Below are positions 41,022 through 49,873 of a stretch of DNA of 64,000 bases, in pieces; position 1 is the first letter of the stretch; every line of letters starts with the position of its first letter. The DNA comes from Clostridiales bacterium (lineage in GTDB: Bacteria; Bacillota; Clostridia; Christensenellales; Aristaeellaceae): assembly GCA_015056145.1 (NCBI GenBank), contig SVGY01000004.1, positions 62,001 through 126,000 of the forward strand, in the 5' to 3' direction. Made by a program: the position numbers and the translations under genes. A model generated the notes under the pieces. The model saw only the letters and a list, made by a program, of their open reading frames with translations. It made no database searches and was not told the DNA's origin.

Positions 41022-42326
41022 TTATTCTCGGGTTGTATTGGACAGCTCAACCATTTTTTGAGCCATGATCTTCAGCTGATCCTTAAGCACATGAATGCAG
41101 TCCATTTTTGTAGCAAATCCACGGACGATATCCTCTGCAAAGGTACGGCAGGTAGGGCTTCCGCAGCTTCCGCAGTCGTAGCCGGGAAGGCTTCGGACGA
41201 TTTTTTCCATTTCTTCCATCTTGCGCATGGCCTCGATGATATCGTCATCCAAGCGCATGACGCTGTTGGGAGTGATGGACCGTTCGTTATACAGATTGTA
41301 TTTTGTCAGATAAGAAGCCTTCACAGCCTCGTCGGGGTGGGTGATATCGCAGCCGCTCATAAGCGCCTTTACAGCGTTACGGGCAATGTAGCTGTTTTCA
41401 AAGGTCAGGGGTCCGCCCACACAGCCGCCGGTGCAGGCAGCGCCTTCAAAAAACACCAGATCCCGCAATTTGTTGTTTTCAATTTCTTCCAGCACCCGGA
41501 TAACGTTTTCGATGCCGTCCACCGCCATGCTGTGCTCGGGACAAACAGCGGCAGCTTCTCCCCCACTTTTTGCCCAGCCCACACCGTATGCGGTGGAGGT
41601 AGCACGCTCTGCATGCAGCGTATAGGTCTTCATGCTGCTGGCAAGAAGGCCGTAAATCTCAATCATGGAGATGGCTCCGTCGCAGGCTGACTGATTCACG
41701 CTGAGGGGGTTTCGGATGGCCGTCACCTTGGCGGCACAGGGGGTGATGAAGAAGCACCCAACATCGCCGGGATCCACATCGTGCTTTTTGCAGAATTCCT
41801 TCCGAGCCACCATGGCGGCAACCTCCATGGGCTGACGTACATCCACGATGTGGGAGATCAGTTCCGGAAAGCGGGAACGAATCAGACGGACGATTACAGG
41901 ACATGCGGAGGAGATCAGCGGCAGCTGATCGGGCGTAGCGTTGCGCATGTTTTCACGGATGGCCCGGGTTACGATATCCGCACCGGTTGCCACCTCAAAC
42001 ACTTCATCAAAGCCAATTTTCATCAGGCCTTCCAATATCTGGGAACGGCCAATTTTTCCCTTGAACTGGCCATAAAGGGACGGCGCAGGAAGGGCGATTT
42101 TGTACTTGAACCGCTCAATAACGGACAGAGGATCGGTCTGGGCGTACTTTGCGTGATGATCGCACACCCGGATGCATTCGCCGCAGTCAATACAGCGTTC
42201 GTTAATGATGTGCGCCCTGCCGCCCCGTATGCGGATAGCTTCCGTAGGGCAGCGCTTCAGGCAATTGGTACAGCCTTTACATTTATCCTTATCCAATCTG
42301 ACGGAATGGAATTTGCTCTCGTTCAT
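41022..42326 (-). CDS. HydS-like H-cluster protein (putative sensory [FeFe] hydrogenase)
   Basis: The 434-residue protein starts with two ferredoxin motifs (CKGCTNCLKRCP, CIDCGECIRVC), then an H-cluster domain in which loop 1 is SSACPVIVRLI, loop 2 is TPCAAKVTAIRNP and loop 3 is AACTGGCVGGPL. Compared with HydA's TSCSP, the position-3 Cys is Ala and position 4 is Cys. A C-terminal four-Cys motif (GYDCGSCGSPTCRTFAEDIV) resembles CO-dehydrogenase/Fe-S cap domains. Such proteins next to bifurcating hydrogenases are regarded as H2 or redox sensors. Start ATG 42326 follows TTTGGAGG. No PAS domain is visible, unlike classical HydS. Confidence 0.85.
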   Translation of the reverse strand: MNESKFHSVRLDKDKCKGCTNCLKRCPTEAIRIRGGRAHIINERCIDCGECIRVCDHHAKYAQTDPLSVIERFKYKIALPAPSLYGQFKGKIGRSQILEGLMKIGFDEVFEVATGADIVTRAIRENMRNATPDQLPLISSACPVIVRLIRSRFPELISHIVDVRQPMEVAAMVARKEFCKKHDVDPGDVGCFFITPCAAKVTAIRNPLSVNQSACDGAISMIEIYGLLASSMKTYTLHAERATSTAYGVGWAKSGGEAAAVCPEHSMAVDGIENVIRVLEEIENNKLRDLVFFEGAACTGGCVGGPLTFENSYIARNAVKALMSGCDITHPDEAVKASYLTKYNLYNERSITPNSVMRLDDDIIEAMRKMEEMEKIVRSLPGYDCGSCGSPTCRTFAEDIVRGFATKMDCIHVLKDQLKIMAQKMVELSNTTRE

Positions 42327-42356
42327 TCTGGTTTCCTCCAAAGCAAGCAAACAGGA

Positions 42357-42794
42357 TCAGGAAATCTTGAATCCCATCTGAATGGTGGTTCCCTCGCCCA
42401 ACTTGCTGGAAATATCAAACTGATCGGCGTTGCGCTTCATGTTGGGCAGACCCATACCAGCGCCAAAACCCAGATCCCGTGCTTCCTCGCTGGCGGTGGA
42501 ATAGCCTTCCTTCAGCGCCTGGCTGATATCGGCTATGCCGGGGCCCACGTCTTTGGAAATGAGGTTGATGCACTGAGGCGTCATTTCCATGATCAATTCA
42601 CCGCCCTGGCTGTGAATGATCAAATTCAGCTCTGCTTCATAGCTGGCCACTGCAATGCGGCGGAGGATGGCACTGTCTATGCCCAATTGCTTTAATTTTC
42701 TTTTGATGCTGGCAGAGGCATCGCCTGCGGATTCATAGGCGGCCGTCTGTACGGGATAGCTGTCCCTGATGATATAGTCAGCCAATGTCTGCAC
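42357..42794 (-). CDS. RsbW-like anti-sigma/serine kinase ATPase
   Basis: The 145-residue protein is a GHKL ATPase of the anti-sigma-factor type: AYESAGDASASIKRKLKQLG, the N-box VASYEAELNLIIHSQGG, the D-box KDVGPGIADISQALKEGYS and G-box LGFGAGMGLPNMKRNADQF. It lacks sensor or receiver parts. RsbW and SpoIIAB phosphorylate partner proteins on Ser/Thr; a partner here may be the DRTGG or HydS-like protein. The start is GTG 42794 or TTG 42785; the second has the better-placed GAAGG. Confidence 0.82.
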   Translation of the reverse strand: MQTLADYIIRDSYPVQTAAYESAGDASASIKRKLKQLGIDSAILRRIAVASYEAELNLIIHSQGGELIMEMTPQCINLISKDVGPGIADISQALKEGYSTASEEARDLGFGAGMGLPNMKRNADQFDISSKLGEGTTIQMGFKIS

Positions 42795-42812
42795 CTTCTT
42801 TCGTAAATGGGT

Positions 42813-43175
42813 TTATGCGCCAGTGCGCTTGCTGGTACCAGGAATGCCGGCGGCATACAGAAGGCCACAGGCCACATAGGAGGTATGCTCCGTGGAAAGG
42901 ACGCATACGCCTACTTCGTTTGCCTCTTCAAGCACTTCATCAGAAGGGATCTTGCCCCGGGCAAAAACAACGCAGTGGATATCCAGCATTTCAGCGGTTC
43001 GCATTACATGCACATTGGTAAGGCCGGTGATCAGCAATGCTTTGTCCTTTACAAAGGCAAGCACGTCGCTCATGAGGTCGCTTCCGCAAGCGGAGCGTAC
43101 TTCCTCATCCAGTTTATCTTCTCCGCAAAGTACTTTGGCGTCCAGGATCCGGATCAGGTCCCGAATGGTAATCAT
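42813..43175 (-). CDS. DRTGG-domain protein, paralogue
   Basis: The 120-residue protein matches the DRTGG protein at 40662-41009: TIRDLIRILDAKVLCGEDKL, then VRSACGSDLMSDVLAFVKDK, LLITGLTNVHVMRTAEM and a STEHTSYVACGLLYAAGI end. It opens the regulatory module, 19 bases after the SPOR-domain gene. Two divergent copies around the H-cluster sensor suggest a heterodimer or two ligands. GGAGG precedes the ATG. Confidence 0.78.
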   Translation of the reverse strand: MITIRDLIRILDAKVLCGEDKLDEEVRSACGSDLMSDVLAFVKDKALLITGLTNVHVMRTAEMLDIHCVVFARGKIPSDEVLEEANEVGVCVLSTEHTSYVACGLLYAAGIPGTSKRTGA

Positions 43176-43194
43176 AGCGTAAACCTCCTGTATT

Positions 43195-44013
43195 TTACAG
43201 CGTGTCTCTCAACTGGTGCAATAACCACAGAGACCGCAGCGTTTGATATTTCACAGCCACCGAAAAGGTGGCATTGCTGACGGAAGGATCAAGTGAATCT
43301 GCAAATTCTGAATAATCCGCAAAAAAGGCTATCAGCTGCACAACAGCAGTGTTCCTCGGTTGCACAAACCGTTGCTCAAGCCTGGCAGATACCTGATACA
43401 ACTGTTCGCTGCGCAGGCGTATCTGCTGGGCCGCTTCCTGATTGGATATTTCCTGCCTGTCCAACGACAGGGAAAGCGCCTGAAGTGCAGCGATGGTATC
43501 ATCCGCATGGATAAATGCGGCCTCCAGTATATCCAGCTGACCTTTCATTCCCGTAAGCCTGAGGCGCAATTCCGGCAGGGTGATTTCAAAAAGATAGCTG
43601 TCTACCGCATGGTTTTCCTGAAGTTGTTCCCGTACCCGCTGCGCATCATCCTTCAATGGATAAACCGCCGCCAGAACACGGAAACGGTTGTCGTGCCACA
43701 AAAATCCTGCTGCGCCCCGCTTTCTGAAAAGCTGCGCCTGTTCCGTAGCAGAAGTTTCATTCTCGAAAGCGCCAAGCTGCAATGCATACCATGCCTGTCT
43801 TTCCAGTGTGATTTCCTTTGTTGTTCTGGTTTCGTCAAAGGAATCCGTCAGGGGCGGGGGCGTTGATTCTGTTACGGCTTCGATGCTTGACTGATCCCCT
43901 CCTCTTGAAAACAAGCCGGACAGGACAATCACCAGCGAAAGAAACAACAACAGATAGCTCATCCACTTGGAGGGTTTGCGCTCACTGGGGTAGATGCGTT
44001 TATTTGTCTGCAT
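43195..44013 (-). CDS. Membrane-anchored SPOR-domain-like protein
   Basis: The 272-residue protein has a short basic N-terminus and one membrane helix (residues about 18-36, MSYLLLFLSLVIVLSGLFS), then a linker and a SPOR-like domain (about 75-140: YALQLGAFENETSATEQAQL, FLWHDNRFRVLAAVYPLKDDA). SPOR domains bind denuded peptidoglycan at septa. The remainder is helical. It is on the hydrogenase strand, 19 bases ahead of the DRTGG gene and behind a strong promoter, so it may be the first gene of that transcript although its function appears unrelated. Confidence 0.75.
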   Translation of the reverse strand: MQTNKRIYPSERKPSKWMSYLLLFLSLVIVLSGLFSRGGDQSSIEAVTESTPPPLTDSFDETRTTKEITLERQAWYALQLGAFENETSATEQAQLFRKRGAAGFLWHDNRFRVLAAVYPLKDDAQRVREQLQENHAVDSYLFEITLPELRLRLTGMKGQLDILEAAFIHADDTIAALQALSLSLDRQEISNQEAAQQIRLRSEQLYQVSARLEQRFVQPRNTAVVQLIAFFADYSEFADSLDPSVSNATFSVAVKYQTLRSLWLLHQLRDTL

Positions 44014-44114
44014 TTTCCATTCCTCCGTTCAGGGGATGGTATGCACTACGCCCGGAGCATATGCGAATCATGTTGCACATTGCTTCTGTTTCTGTTACCA
44101 TAGGGTATAGAATC

Positions 44115-44143
44115 ATTATAGCGGATGGAGGAGAAAGATGCAA
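44115..44143 (-). promoter_or_regulatory. Promoter of the SPOR-DRTGG-HydS transcript
   Basis: On the minus strand TTGCAT (44143-44138) and TATAAT (44120-44115) are 17 bases apart. The -35 box coincides with the first codons of the divergent gene. It leaves a leader of about 95 bases before the SPOR gene. Confidence 0.75.
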
Positions 44144-44878
44144 TATCATTTGGACACAATCCCGGTTTGGGAAGCACTGGAAAAGGATACCCCCTGCCTT
44201 TTTTGTCAGCTCCACAACAAAATGGAGGAGCAGGCCGTGGAAAGAAGCCTTGGTGGAAGCGTTATGGAACCCGAAGAGCGTGTGCGGGTCAATGCAACGG
44301 GTATCTGCGGCAAGCATCACCAACAGCTGTTTATGATGAAAAACCGTCTTGGCCATGCACTGATGACCGATACCCGCACCATGGAAGTGGTAAACCAGCT
44401 GGAAAAATTGGAAAAGAAAGTATCCAGTCCCGTAAAGAAAGGCCTCTTTGGCAAATCCGATGAAAGCACCCTTGCAGCCCAGCTGCGCAAAATGATCTCT
44501 GGCTGCGTTATCTGCGATGAGGTAGAAAGCCACATGCTGCGCTACTATTACACCTTTATTCATCTCTGGAAGACGGATTCCTCCTTCCGGCGCAAGTGGG
44601 AAAGCTCCAAGGGTCTTTGTATTCCACATGCCGCATGCCTTGCGGAGATGGCGCAAAGCCAGCTTTCTTCTTCCAAGCTGACGGAGTTCAACAAAGCCAT
44701 CATTCATCAGCTGAAAGAAGCGCTTCACGAGGATGAGCAGGATCTGAACTGGTTCACCCTGAAGTTTGACTATCGCAACCACGACAAGCCCTGGGGCAAC
44801 AGCCGGGATGCGCTGGAACGCACCGCCAACCGGCTCAGGGGCGAATGTATCCGCAAGGAAGGCGGCAAAAACGAATAA
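44138..44878 (+). CDS. Conserved cysteine-rich protein, DUF6062-like
   Basis: The 246-residue soluble protein has a repeated cysteine/histidine pattern: PCLFCQLHNKMEEQAVE, GICGKHHQQLFMMKNRLGHAL, SGCVICDEVESHMLRYY and CIPHAACLAEMA. C-x2-C followed later by C-x2-H/C-x2-H patterns recur twice, which suggests two metal- or cluster-binding halves. This matches DUF6062, common in gut Clostridia; no function is known to me. Strong GGAGG before the ATG and own terminator indicate a single-gene unit, divergent from the hydrogenase regulatory genes. Confidence 0.72.
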   Translation: MQYHLDTIPVWEALEKDTPCLFCQLHNKMEEQAVERSLGGSVMEPEERVRVNATGICGKHHQQLFMMKNRLGHALMTDTRTMEVVNQLEKLEKKVSSPVKKGLFGKSDESTLAAQLRKMISGCVICDEVESHMLRYYYTFIHLWKTDSSFRRKWESSKGLCIPHAACLAEMAQSQLSSSKLTEFNKAIIHQLKEALHEDEQDLNWFTLKFDYRNHDKPWGNSRDALERTANRLRGECIRKEGGKNE

Positions 44879-44881
44879 AGA

Positions 44882-44920
44882 AAAATGCCGAAGGAATGCT
44901 GCGATTCTTTCGGCATTTTC
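44882..44920 (+). terminator. Terminator after the DUF6062-like gene
   Basis: AAAATGCCGAA (44882-44892) and TTCGGCATTTT (44909-44919) form a long stem, with further pairing inside; the right arm ends in TTTT. Confidence 0.85.
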
Positions 44921-45045
44921 CACTTAATTCACTTTTTCAGGATCAAAATGGGAATGAGTTTTTATCTGCGGGTTTACTGAGCCCATGTTTTGGGGAAGCA
45001 TCAGAAAAAAACGTCTCTCTCCCCCACTTTTTCCCAAAAAAGAAA

Positions 45046-45507
45046 TCAATCCTGTTCTTCCTGCTGATATCTTTCCAGAATAACCCCGGCATCCCTGAAA
45101 AACTCAAGGGAGAAATCGTCAGGATAACCCTGTTCGTAAACCACACGCTTGATACCTGCATTGATGATCATCTTGGCACACACAGAGCAGGGCTGATGCG
45201 TGCAGTACAGCGTAGCTCCATCAATGGCAAGACCAAGCTTTGCAGCCTGCAAAATGGCGTTCTGCTCTGCATGGATGGCATAGCAGATCTCCGCACGGGT
45301 ACCGGAGGGAATATTCAGCTTGCGTCGCAGACACTCGCCCCGTTCCTTGCAGGTTTTCAGCCCTGCAGGCGCACCGTTGTAACCGGTGGTCATAATCCTT
45401 TTATCCTTCACAATGACCGCACCGATCTTACGGCCCTCCACAAAACAGCTGGACCATTCGGAAATCAGATAAGCCATTTTCATAAAGCGATGATCCCATT
45501 TATCCAC
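45046..45507 (-). CDS. Deoxycytidylate deaminase (ComEB-like)
   Basis: The 153-residue zinc enzyme deaminates dCMP to dUMP for thymidylate synthesis. Zinc-site motifs are HAEQNAIL (His and catalytic Glu) and QPCSVCAKMI (two Cys); YNGAPAGLKTCKERGECLRR is typical of the family. I place the start at GTG 45507, right after GGAGGTGG; upstream ATG codons would place that ribosome site inside the gene. A 115-base AT-rich stretch without recognisable features separates it from the terminator before it. Confidence 0.9.
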   Translation of the reverse strand: MDKWDHRFMKMAYLISEWSSCFVEGRKIGAVIVKDKRIMTTGYNGAPAGLKTCKERGECLRRKLNIPSGTRAEICYAIHAEQNAILQAAKLGLAIDGATLYCTHQPCSVCAKMIINAGIKRVVYEQGYPDDFSLEFFRDAGVILERYQQEEQD

Positions 45508-45571
45508 AAAAATCCACCTCCAGGTGGGCATATCATAACATAGCGCAGCAAAAAAAGTAAAGCACAAAACA

Positions 45572-45608
45572 AAAGGAAAGCGAAGGAATCATTCCTGGGC
45601 TTTCCTTT
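45572..45608 (-). terminator. Terminator of ftsK
   Basis: AAAGGAAAGC (45572-45581) and GCTTTCCTTT (45599-45608) with an inner AGGAAT/ATTCCT pair; on the minus strand it is followed by TTGTTTTGTG. Confidence 0.85.
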
Positions 45609-45618
45609 GTTTATGTGA

Positions 45619-48579
45619 TCAGAGAGCATCCTTTATCCGCTGGTATTCCTCCATGGTAATGAGCACCTCTCTGGGCTTGCTGCCTGCGGAATGGCTGACG
45701 ATACCACGGTTTGCCATATCGTCGATGAGGCGGCCTGCACGGGCGTAGCCGATTTTCATGCGGCGCTGGAGCATACTGATGGATGCCTGTCCGTCGTTGA
45801 TAACCATTTCGATGGCTTCATGAAGCCTTTCGTCCACGCCGTCGATATCATCGCTATCCTCCTTGGTGGGATTGGCAGGAGCATCCTGGGCCTCGAGAGC
45901 CTCAATCACGTCCGGATCAAACTCCACCCGGGAATGAGAAGCGATAAATCCAACGATCTGTTCTATCTCAGCATCACTGAGGAAGCATCCCTGGACACGG
46001 GTAGGCGTATTGCTACCGGTGGGAGAATAGAACATATCGCCACGGCCCAAAAGCTTTTCTGCACCCACCTGATCAAGGATCGTGCGGCTGTCAATACCGG
46101 AAGCCACCGCAAAAGCAATACGGGAAGGAATATTGGATTTGATGATGCCGGTAACAACGTTTACCGTAGGCCGCTGTGTGGCTACCACCAAATGAATGCC
46201 GGATGCACGGGCCAGCTGGGACAGACGGGTGATGCTTTCTTCTACGGATTTTTTGCTGGCCATCATCAGGTCGGCAAGCTCGTCGATAACGATAACGATG
46301 CGGGGCATTTTCTGCTCGCCGGGTTCCAGCTTGGCGTTGTAACCCTCCAGATCGCGAACCTTCTTTTTTTCCATTTTCCGGTAGCGATCCTGCATTTCCG
46401 CCACAGCCCAGCTCAGTGCGCCGGTGGCTTTCATGGGGTCGCTTACCACAGGGATCAGAAGATGCGGCACCACATTGTAGCACTGAAGTTCCACCACCTT
46501 GGGGTCGATCAGGATAAGACGTACATCCTCGGGGCTGGTACGGTACAGCAGGCTGTTAATGATGGTGTTGATACAAACGGATTTACCGCTGCCGGTCTGG
46601 CCGGCAATGAGCAAATGCGGTGTTTTTGCAATATCGCAGAGAATGGGACGGCCAGTTACATCCTTACCCAGAGCCACTGTGAGCACGCTCTTGGCATTCT
46701 TCATTTCATCGCTCAGCAGCACCTCCCTGAGGGAGATGGGCTGAACATGCAGATTGGGAATCTCAATGCCGAAGAGATTGGTTCCCTTGATGGGAACCTC
46801 GAAGCGTACAGGGCCATTGGCCGCCATATCCAGGGCGATATTATCGGCAATGTTGAGGATCTTCTTAACGTTGATACCGCTGGAAACAAGCCCCAGCTCG
46901 AACCTTGTAACAGACGGGCCATGGGTTACCCGCTGCACCTTTGCAGGAATATCAAAGCTGTTGAGGGTATTTTCAAGACGCATTGCATTTTCCTCATCCA
47001 GCTTTCTGGATTCTGGCGGTGAGGGCGGAGGCGGATTGAGCAGATCAACAGGCGGAAAAACATACTCAATTCGATGAGACTGGGCGGGAATATCAAACCC
47101 ATCGGGAGCAGGCTGCACAGTCTCTTCTTCAGTTTCATCTTCTTCAAAGGGGAAAAACTGCGGGGTTTCCTGTACGGGCCGGCGATAAGCTTCGTGACGG
47201 TCTCTGGTGGAAGCCGGAGCAGCATTGCTTGCGGCGGCATCGGCCTGGGCGATATAGGGTTTGTCCTCCATGGTCATGGGGCTGACCATCTCCTCGGCAA
47301 AGCCGTTGGGTTCCGTTGCGCTGGGTTCTTCAGGTGCAAGCTGATATGTCCGGCGTTTTTCTTCCGCTGCAAGCCGGTCGCCCTCGATGCGTTCATTCAG
47401 CTCCTGTTTACGCCTGCGCAGCTGCTCCAGCCTGCTGACGGCTTCTTCCTTGCTGCGGGAAAGGATCAGCGGATTTCCGCCGCCGTCGGGAAGATCATCC
47501 ATGGGGACAGGTGTATTATTTTCGAGATTGTAATTATTTCCAACCCAACGGCTGCGGGGATCTTGCTGATTTTCTGTTTTCTTCTTTTTGCCTCTCTTCC
47601 AGGTTGGCTCCGCATTCTGGGGAATAATCAGCTCGTCGTAAAGCTCGCCTTGGGGAGCCTGTGCCATGCCTTCGGGCAAAGGCATCTGTGCTACATCCAT
47701 ATAGGTTTGCGTATACGGAATAAAGCCCATCTGCTGTGCTTGAGGCTGATTTGCTGGAGGGGCACCATAGGGAAGGCTGAAACTCGGTTGATAGGGAGGC
47801 ATATTCTGCGGCATGGGTTGAGGCTGCTGAGGCACGGTATTCCATTGTGCCGCTTCACGCTGGCGGATATACGCAGGCCTGTTGAGGTCGCTTTGATTGC
47901 GAAGCATCTGCTCCTGCTGCTCCCTGTAAAGGCGTTCCTGTTCCTCCCGGGCTCGTTCCTCCTGCTTTCTTGCCCTTCGCTCATCCCGTTTTGAGAGGAT
48001 ATTTTCGCCAAGCTGTACAAAATCAAACCGGGTAATGAAAAGCGCACATACAAGGGCCAAAATGCACAGGATTACGATAGAAGGAACCATTCCCAGATAC
48101 TTCCACAGGGGCCAGGCAAGAAGCATGCCTATTGCGCCGCCAAAGAGCCCCCGCTCGTAAGAAAGCATAAAAACGGAATAGATCATGTTCAGAAAACCGG
48201 AGGGATTTTCGATCCGTTGGTTCTGAGCAACTGCATGATCCATCAGGGAGCGGGTGCCCACCTTGCTGAAAAGGTTAAACAGTGAAAGCACACAAAGATA
48301 CAGCAGCATTGTAAACAGCAGGGCACGCTTGGGCATTTTCCTGCTGGCGGAGAACGTCACCGTAATGCCTGCCCAGATCAGAAGAATGCCCATACCAATA
48401 CCAAGGCAGCCAAAAAGACCATTCACCGCATTACGGATCAAGTCAAAGATCTTTCCCTGAAAACCAAAGGCCGCAAGGAGCACAAAAATGCCAAGCGCAC
48501 AGAGAAACACCCCGAAACCCACGAAAAATGCGAGGGTTCCGGGCTCATAAACTTTTGCTTTTTTTTCTTGATTTGACAT
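45619..48579 (-). CDS. ftsK: DNA translocase FtsK/SpoIIIE
   Basis: The 986-residue protein pumps chromosomal DNA through the division or sporulation septum. The N-terminus has four membrane segments (residues about 15-180). A long linker (about 205-500) is rich in Gln, Pro and Met and in charged coiled-coil stretches (ERRARKQEERAREEQERLYR). The motor domain carries Walker A LLIAGQTGSGKSVCIN near residue 660 and Walker B VIVIDELADLMM, and the C-terminal gamma winged helix (ASISMLQRRMKIGYARAGRL) reads orientation sequences. GGAGGAG precedes the ATG. Confidence 0.96.
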   Translation of the reverse strand: MSNQEKKAKVYEPGTLAFFVGFGVFLCALGIFVLLAAFGFQGKIFDLIRNAVNGLFGCLGIGMGILLIWAGITVTFSASRKMPKRALLFTMLLYLCVLSLFNLFSKVGTRSLMDHAVAQNQRIENPSGFLNMIYSVFMLSYERGLFGGAIGMLLAWPLWKYLGMVPSIVILCILALVCALFITRFDFVQLGENILSKRDERRARKQEERAREEQERLYREQQEQMLRNQSDLNRPAYIRQREAAQWNTVPQQPQPMPQNMPPYQPSFSLPYGAPPANQPQAQQMGFIPYTQTYMDVAQMPLPEGMAQAPQGELYDELIIPQNAEPTWKRGKKKKTENQQDPRSRWVGNNYNLENNTPVPMDDLPDGGGNPLILSRSKEEAVSRLEQLRRRKQELNERIEGDRLAAEEKRRTYQLAPEEPSATEPNGFAEEMVSPMTMEDKPYIAQADAAASNAAPASTRDRHEAYRRPVQETPQFFPFEEDETEEETVQPAPDGFDIPAQSHRIEYVFPPVDLLNPPPPSPPESRKLDEENAMRLENTLNSFDIPAKVQRVTHGPSVTRFELGLVSSGINVKKILNIADNIALDMAANGPVRFEVPIKGTNLFGIEIPNLHVQPISLREVLLSDEMKNAKSVLTVALGKDVTGRPILCDIAKTPHLLIAGQTGSGKSVCINTIINSLLYRTSPEDVRLILIDPKVVELQCYNVVPHLLIPVVSDPMKATGALSWAVAEMQDRYRKMEKKKVRDLEGYNAKLEPGEQKMPRIVIVIDELADLMMASKKSVEESITRLSQLARASGIHLVVATQRPTVNVVTGIIKSNIPSRIAFAVASGIDSRTILDQVGAEKLLGRGDMFYSPTGSNTPTRVQGCFLSDAEIEQIVGFIASHSRVEFDPDVIEALEAQDAPANPTKEDSDDIDGVDERLHEAIEMVINDGQASISMLQRRMKIGYARAGRLIDDMANRGIVSHSAGSKPREVLITMEEYQRIKDAL

Positions 48580-48602
48580 GAATCTATGTACTCCTCCGGT
48601 TG

Positions 48603-49772
48603 TTACTTGTTAAGCTGGATGGCAAAAAGCACGCCGTTTTCATCGGAGTGGAAGCGAATCTGGTTATCGCCGAAAACATAAAGATCGCTCTGGCCCACAG
48701 GGAACTGATAATCGTATGCCATGCTTTCGGTAAAGGTGATGGTTTCATCCGGTTCGCCCAGAATACGGAGCCAATCTTCACGGGTACTACGGCCTACAGA
48801 CAGCCCGGCAAGGCTTCCCCGCCTCAGCTGGATGCCCATAAGGGTGGAATGCTCATATCCGTCCTGCATATTATCGGAAATCAGGAAAACGCTGCGGTAC
48901 AGGGGGGCTTCCATAAGGAAATACCGTCCACCGGGGAAAGTATCGGGCTCCCTGAGGAGTTGTGCAGTTTCTACGATCTCCGTCATGGGCTGGCCGATAG
49001 CAGCAGGGATTCCTGGCAGAGCGCCGTCTTCCACCGCAGAAGTTATAGCACTGCGTGCAGCTTCATCCGATAGCGCCACAGGAAGGATGCCCATCCGGTA
49101 AGGAAGACCCTCCTCGCCGTCAATGAACCAGGGAGAAAGCTCGTCATAGAAAAAGTGACAGGAAACCGTATTGCCGCTAAGATACAGCAGTTGGTCTTCG
49201 GGATAGCAGAAGGTAATTCCGGTATCGTCAAGATAAAAATTGTCTACGGGCAAAGGCCGAATGTCCGTATACTCCATATATTCGGTCATTTCAGCTCCGA
49301 TGGTGTCCTCTGCCATTTGCTCCATGGCAGCCACCGCTTCCTCGGGCTGGCGGAACAGCTGTTCCAGAGAAATCTTCTCGCCGGTGGACAGATCATAGCA
49401 AAGAGACACAACACTGTATCCGTCTCTGCCATTGGGCTGCTTGCCGTCAGCAAAGATCATGACAGAATAAAAACCATCGCCAATATGATCTTTGTAGGTC
49501 ACCTGAAGCCCCCAGGCGCTGCCGCTGAGGCTGCTGAGGGTAACAATATGGGAGGAGATCCTGCCGGAAACAATAATATCGCCGTTGATGATGCTCTGCA
49601 CATTTTCATCTGCAAGACCGCTCAGCTGGGGATAGGTTACAGCATTGTCACCCATCTCAATAACGGCAGGCACTGATGTAATGCCGGCTTGCGGGGTTTC
49701 CGCAAAAACGGAACCTGCTGCCGTAAAGCAAAGGGCGATGATCAGGGTCATTACCAAAAAACGATTGCGCAT
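48603..49772 (-). CDS. Secreted protein with DUF4163/DUF3298-like domains
   Basis: The 389-residue protein has a signal peptide (residues 1-25, RNRFLVMTLIIALCFTAAGSVFA with an Ala-x-Ala end). The following region (VTYPQLSGLADENVQSIINGDI, then a DGYSVVSLCYDLSTGEKISL strand and FLDDTGITFCYPEDQL-like segment) resembles the DUF4163 plus DUF3298 pair found in RsiV and PdaC, which bind lysozyme or peptidoglycan. A C-terminal part (about 260-389) is of unknown type. I use ATG 49772 with GAGGAGG before it. It ends 23 bases before ftsK. Confidence 0.72.
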   Translation of the reverse strand: MRNRFLVMTLIIALCFTAAGSVFAETPQAGITSVPAVIEMGDNAVTYPQLSGLADENVQSIINGDIIVSGRISSHIVTLSSLSGSAWGLQVTYKDHIGDGFYSVMIFADGKQPNGRDGYSVVSLCYDLSTGEKISLEQLFRQPEEAVAAMEQMAEDTIGAEMTEYMEYTDIRPLPVDNFYLDDTGITFCYPEDQLLYLSGNTVSCHFFYDELSPWFIDGEEGLPYRMGILPVALSDEAARSAITSAVEDGALPGIPAAIGQPMTEIVETAQLLREPDTFPGGRYFLMEAPLYRSVFLISDNMQDGYEHSTLMGIQLRRGSLAGLSVGRSTREDWLRILGEPDETITFTESMAYDYQFPVGQSDLYVFGDNQIRFHSDENGVLFAIQLNK

Positions 49773-49873
49773 AGCGGAACCTCCTCTTTGTCTTCTGCAC
49801 TTGTTACAATATATAGTGTACAACAAAAGCTTCTTTGTTGCAAGATTGTTACGGAAAAGAATATTCTTCGACT

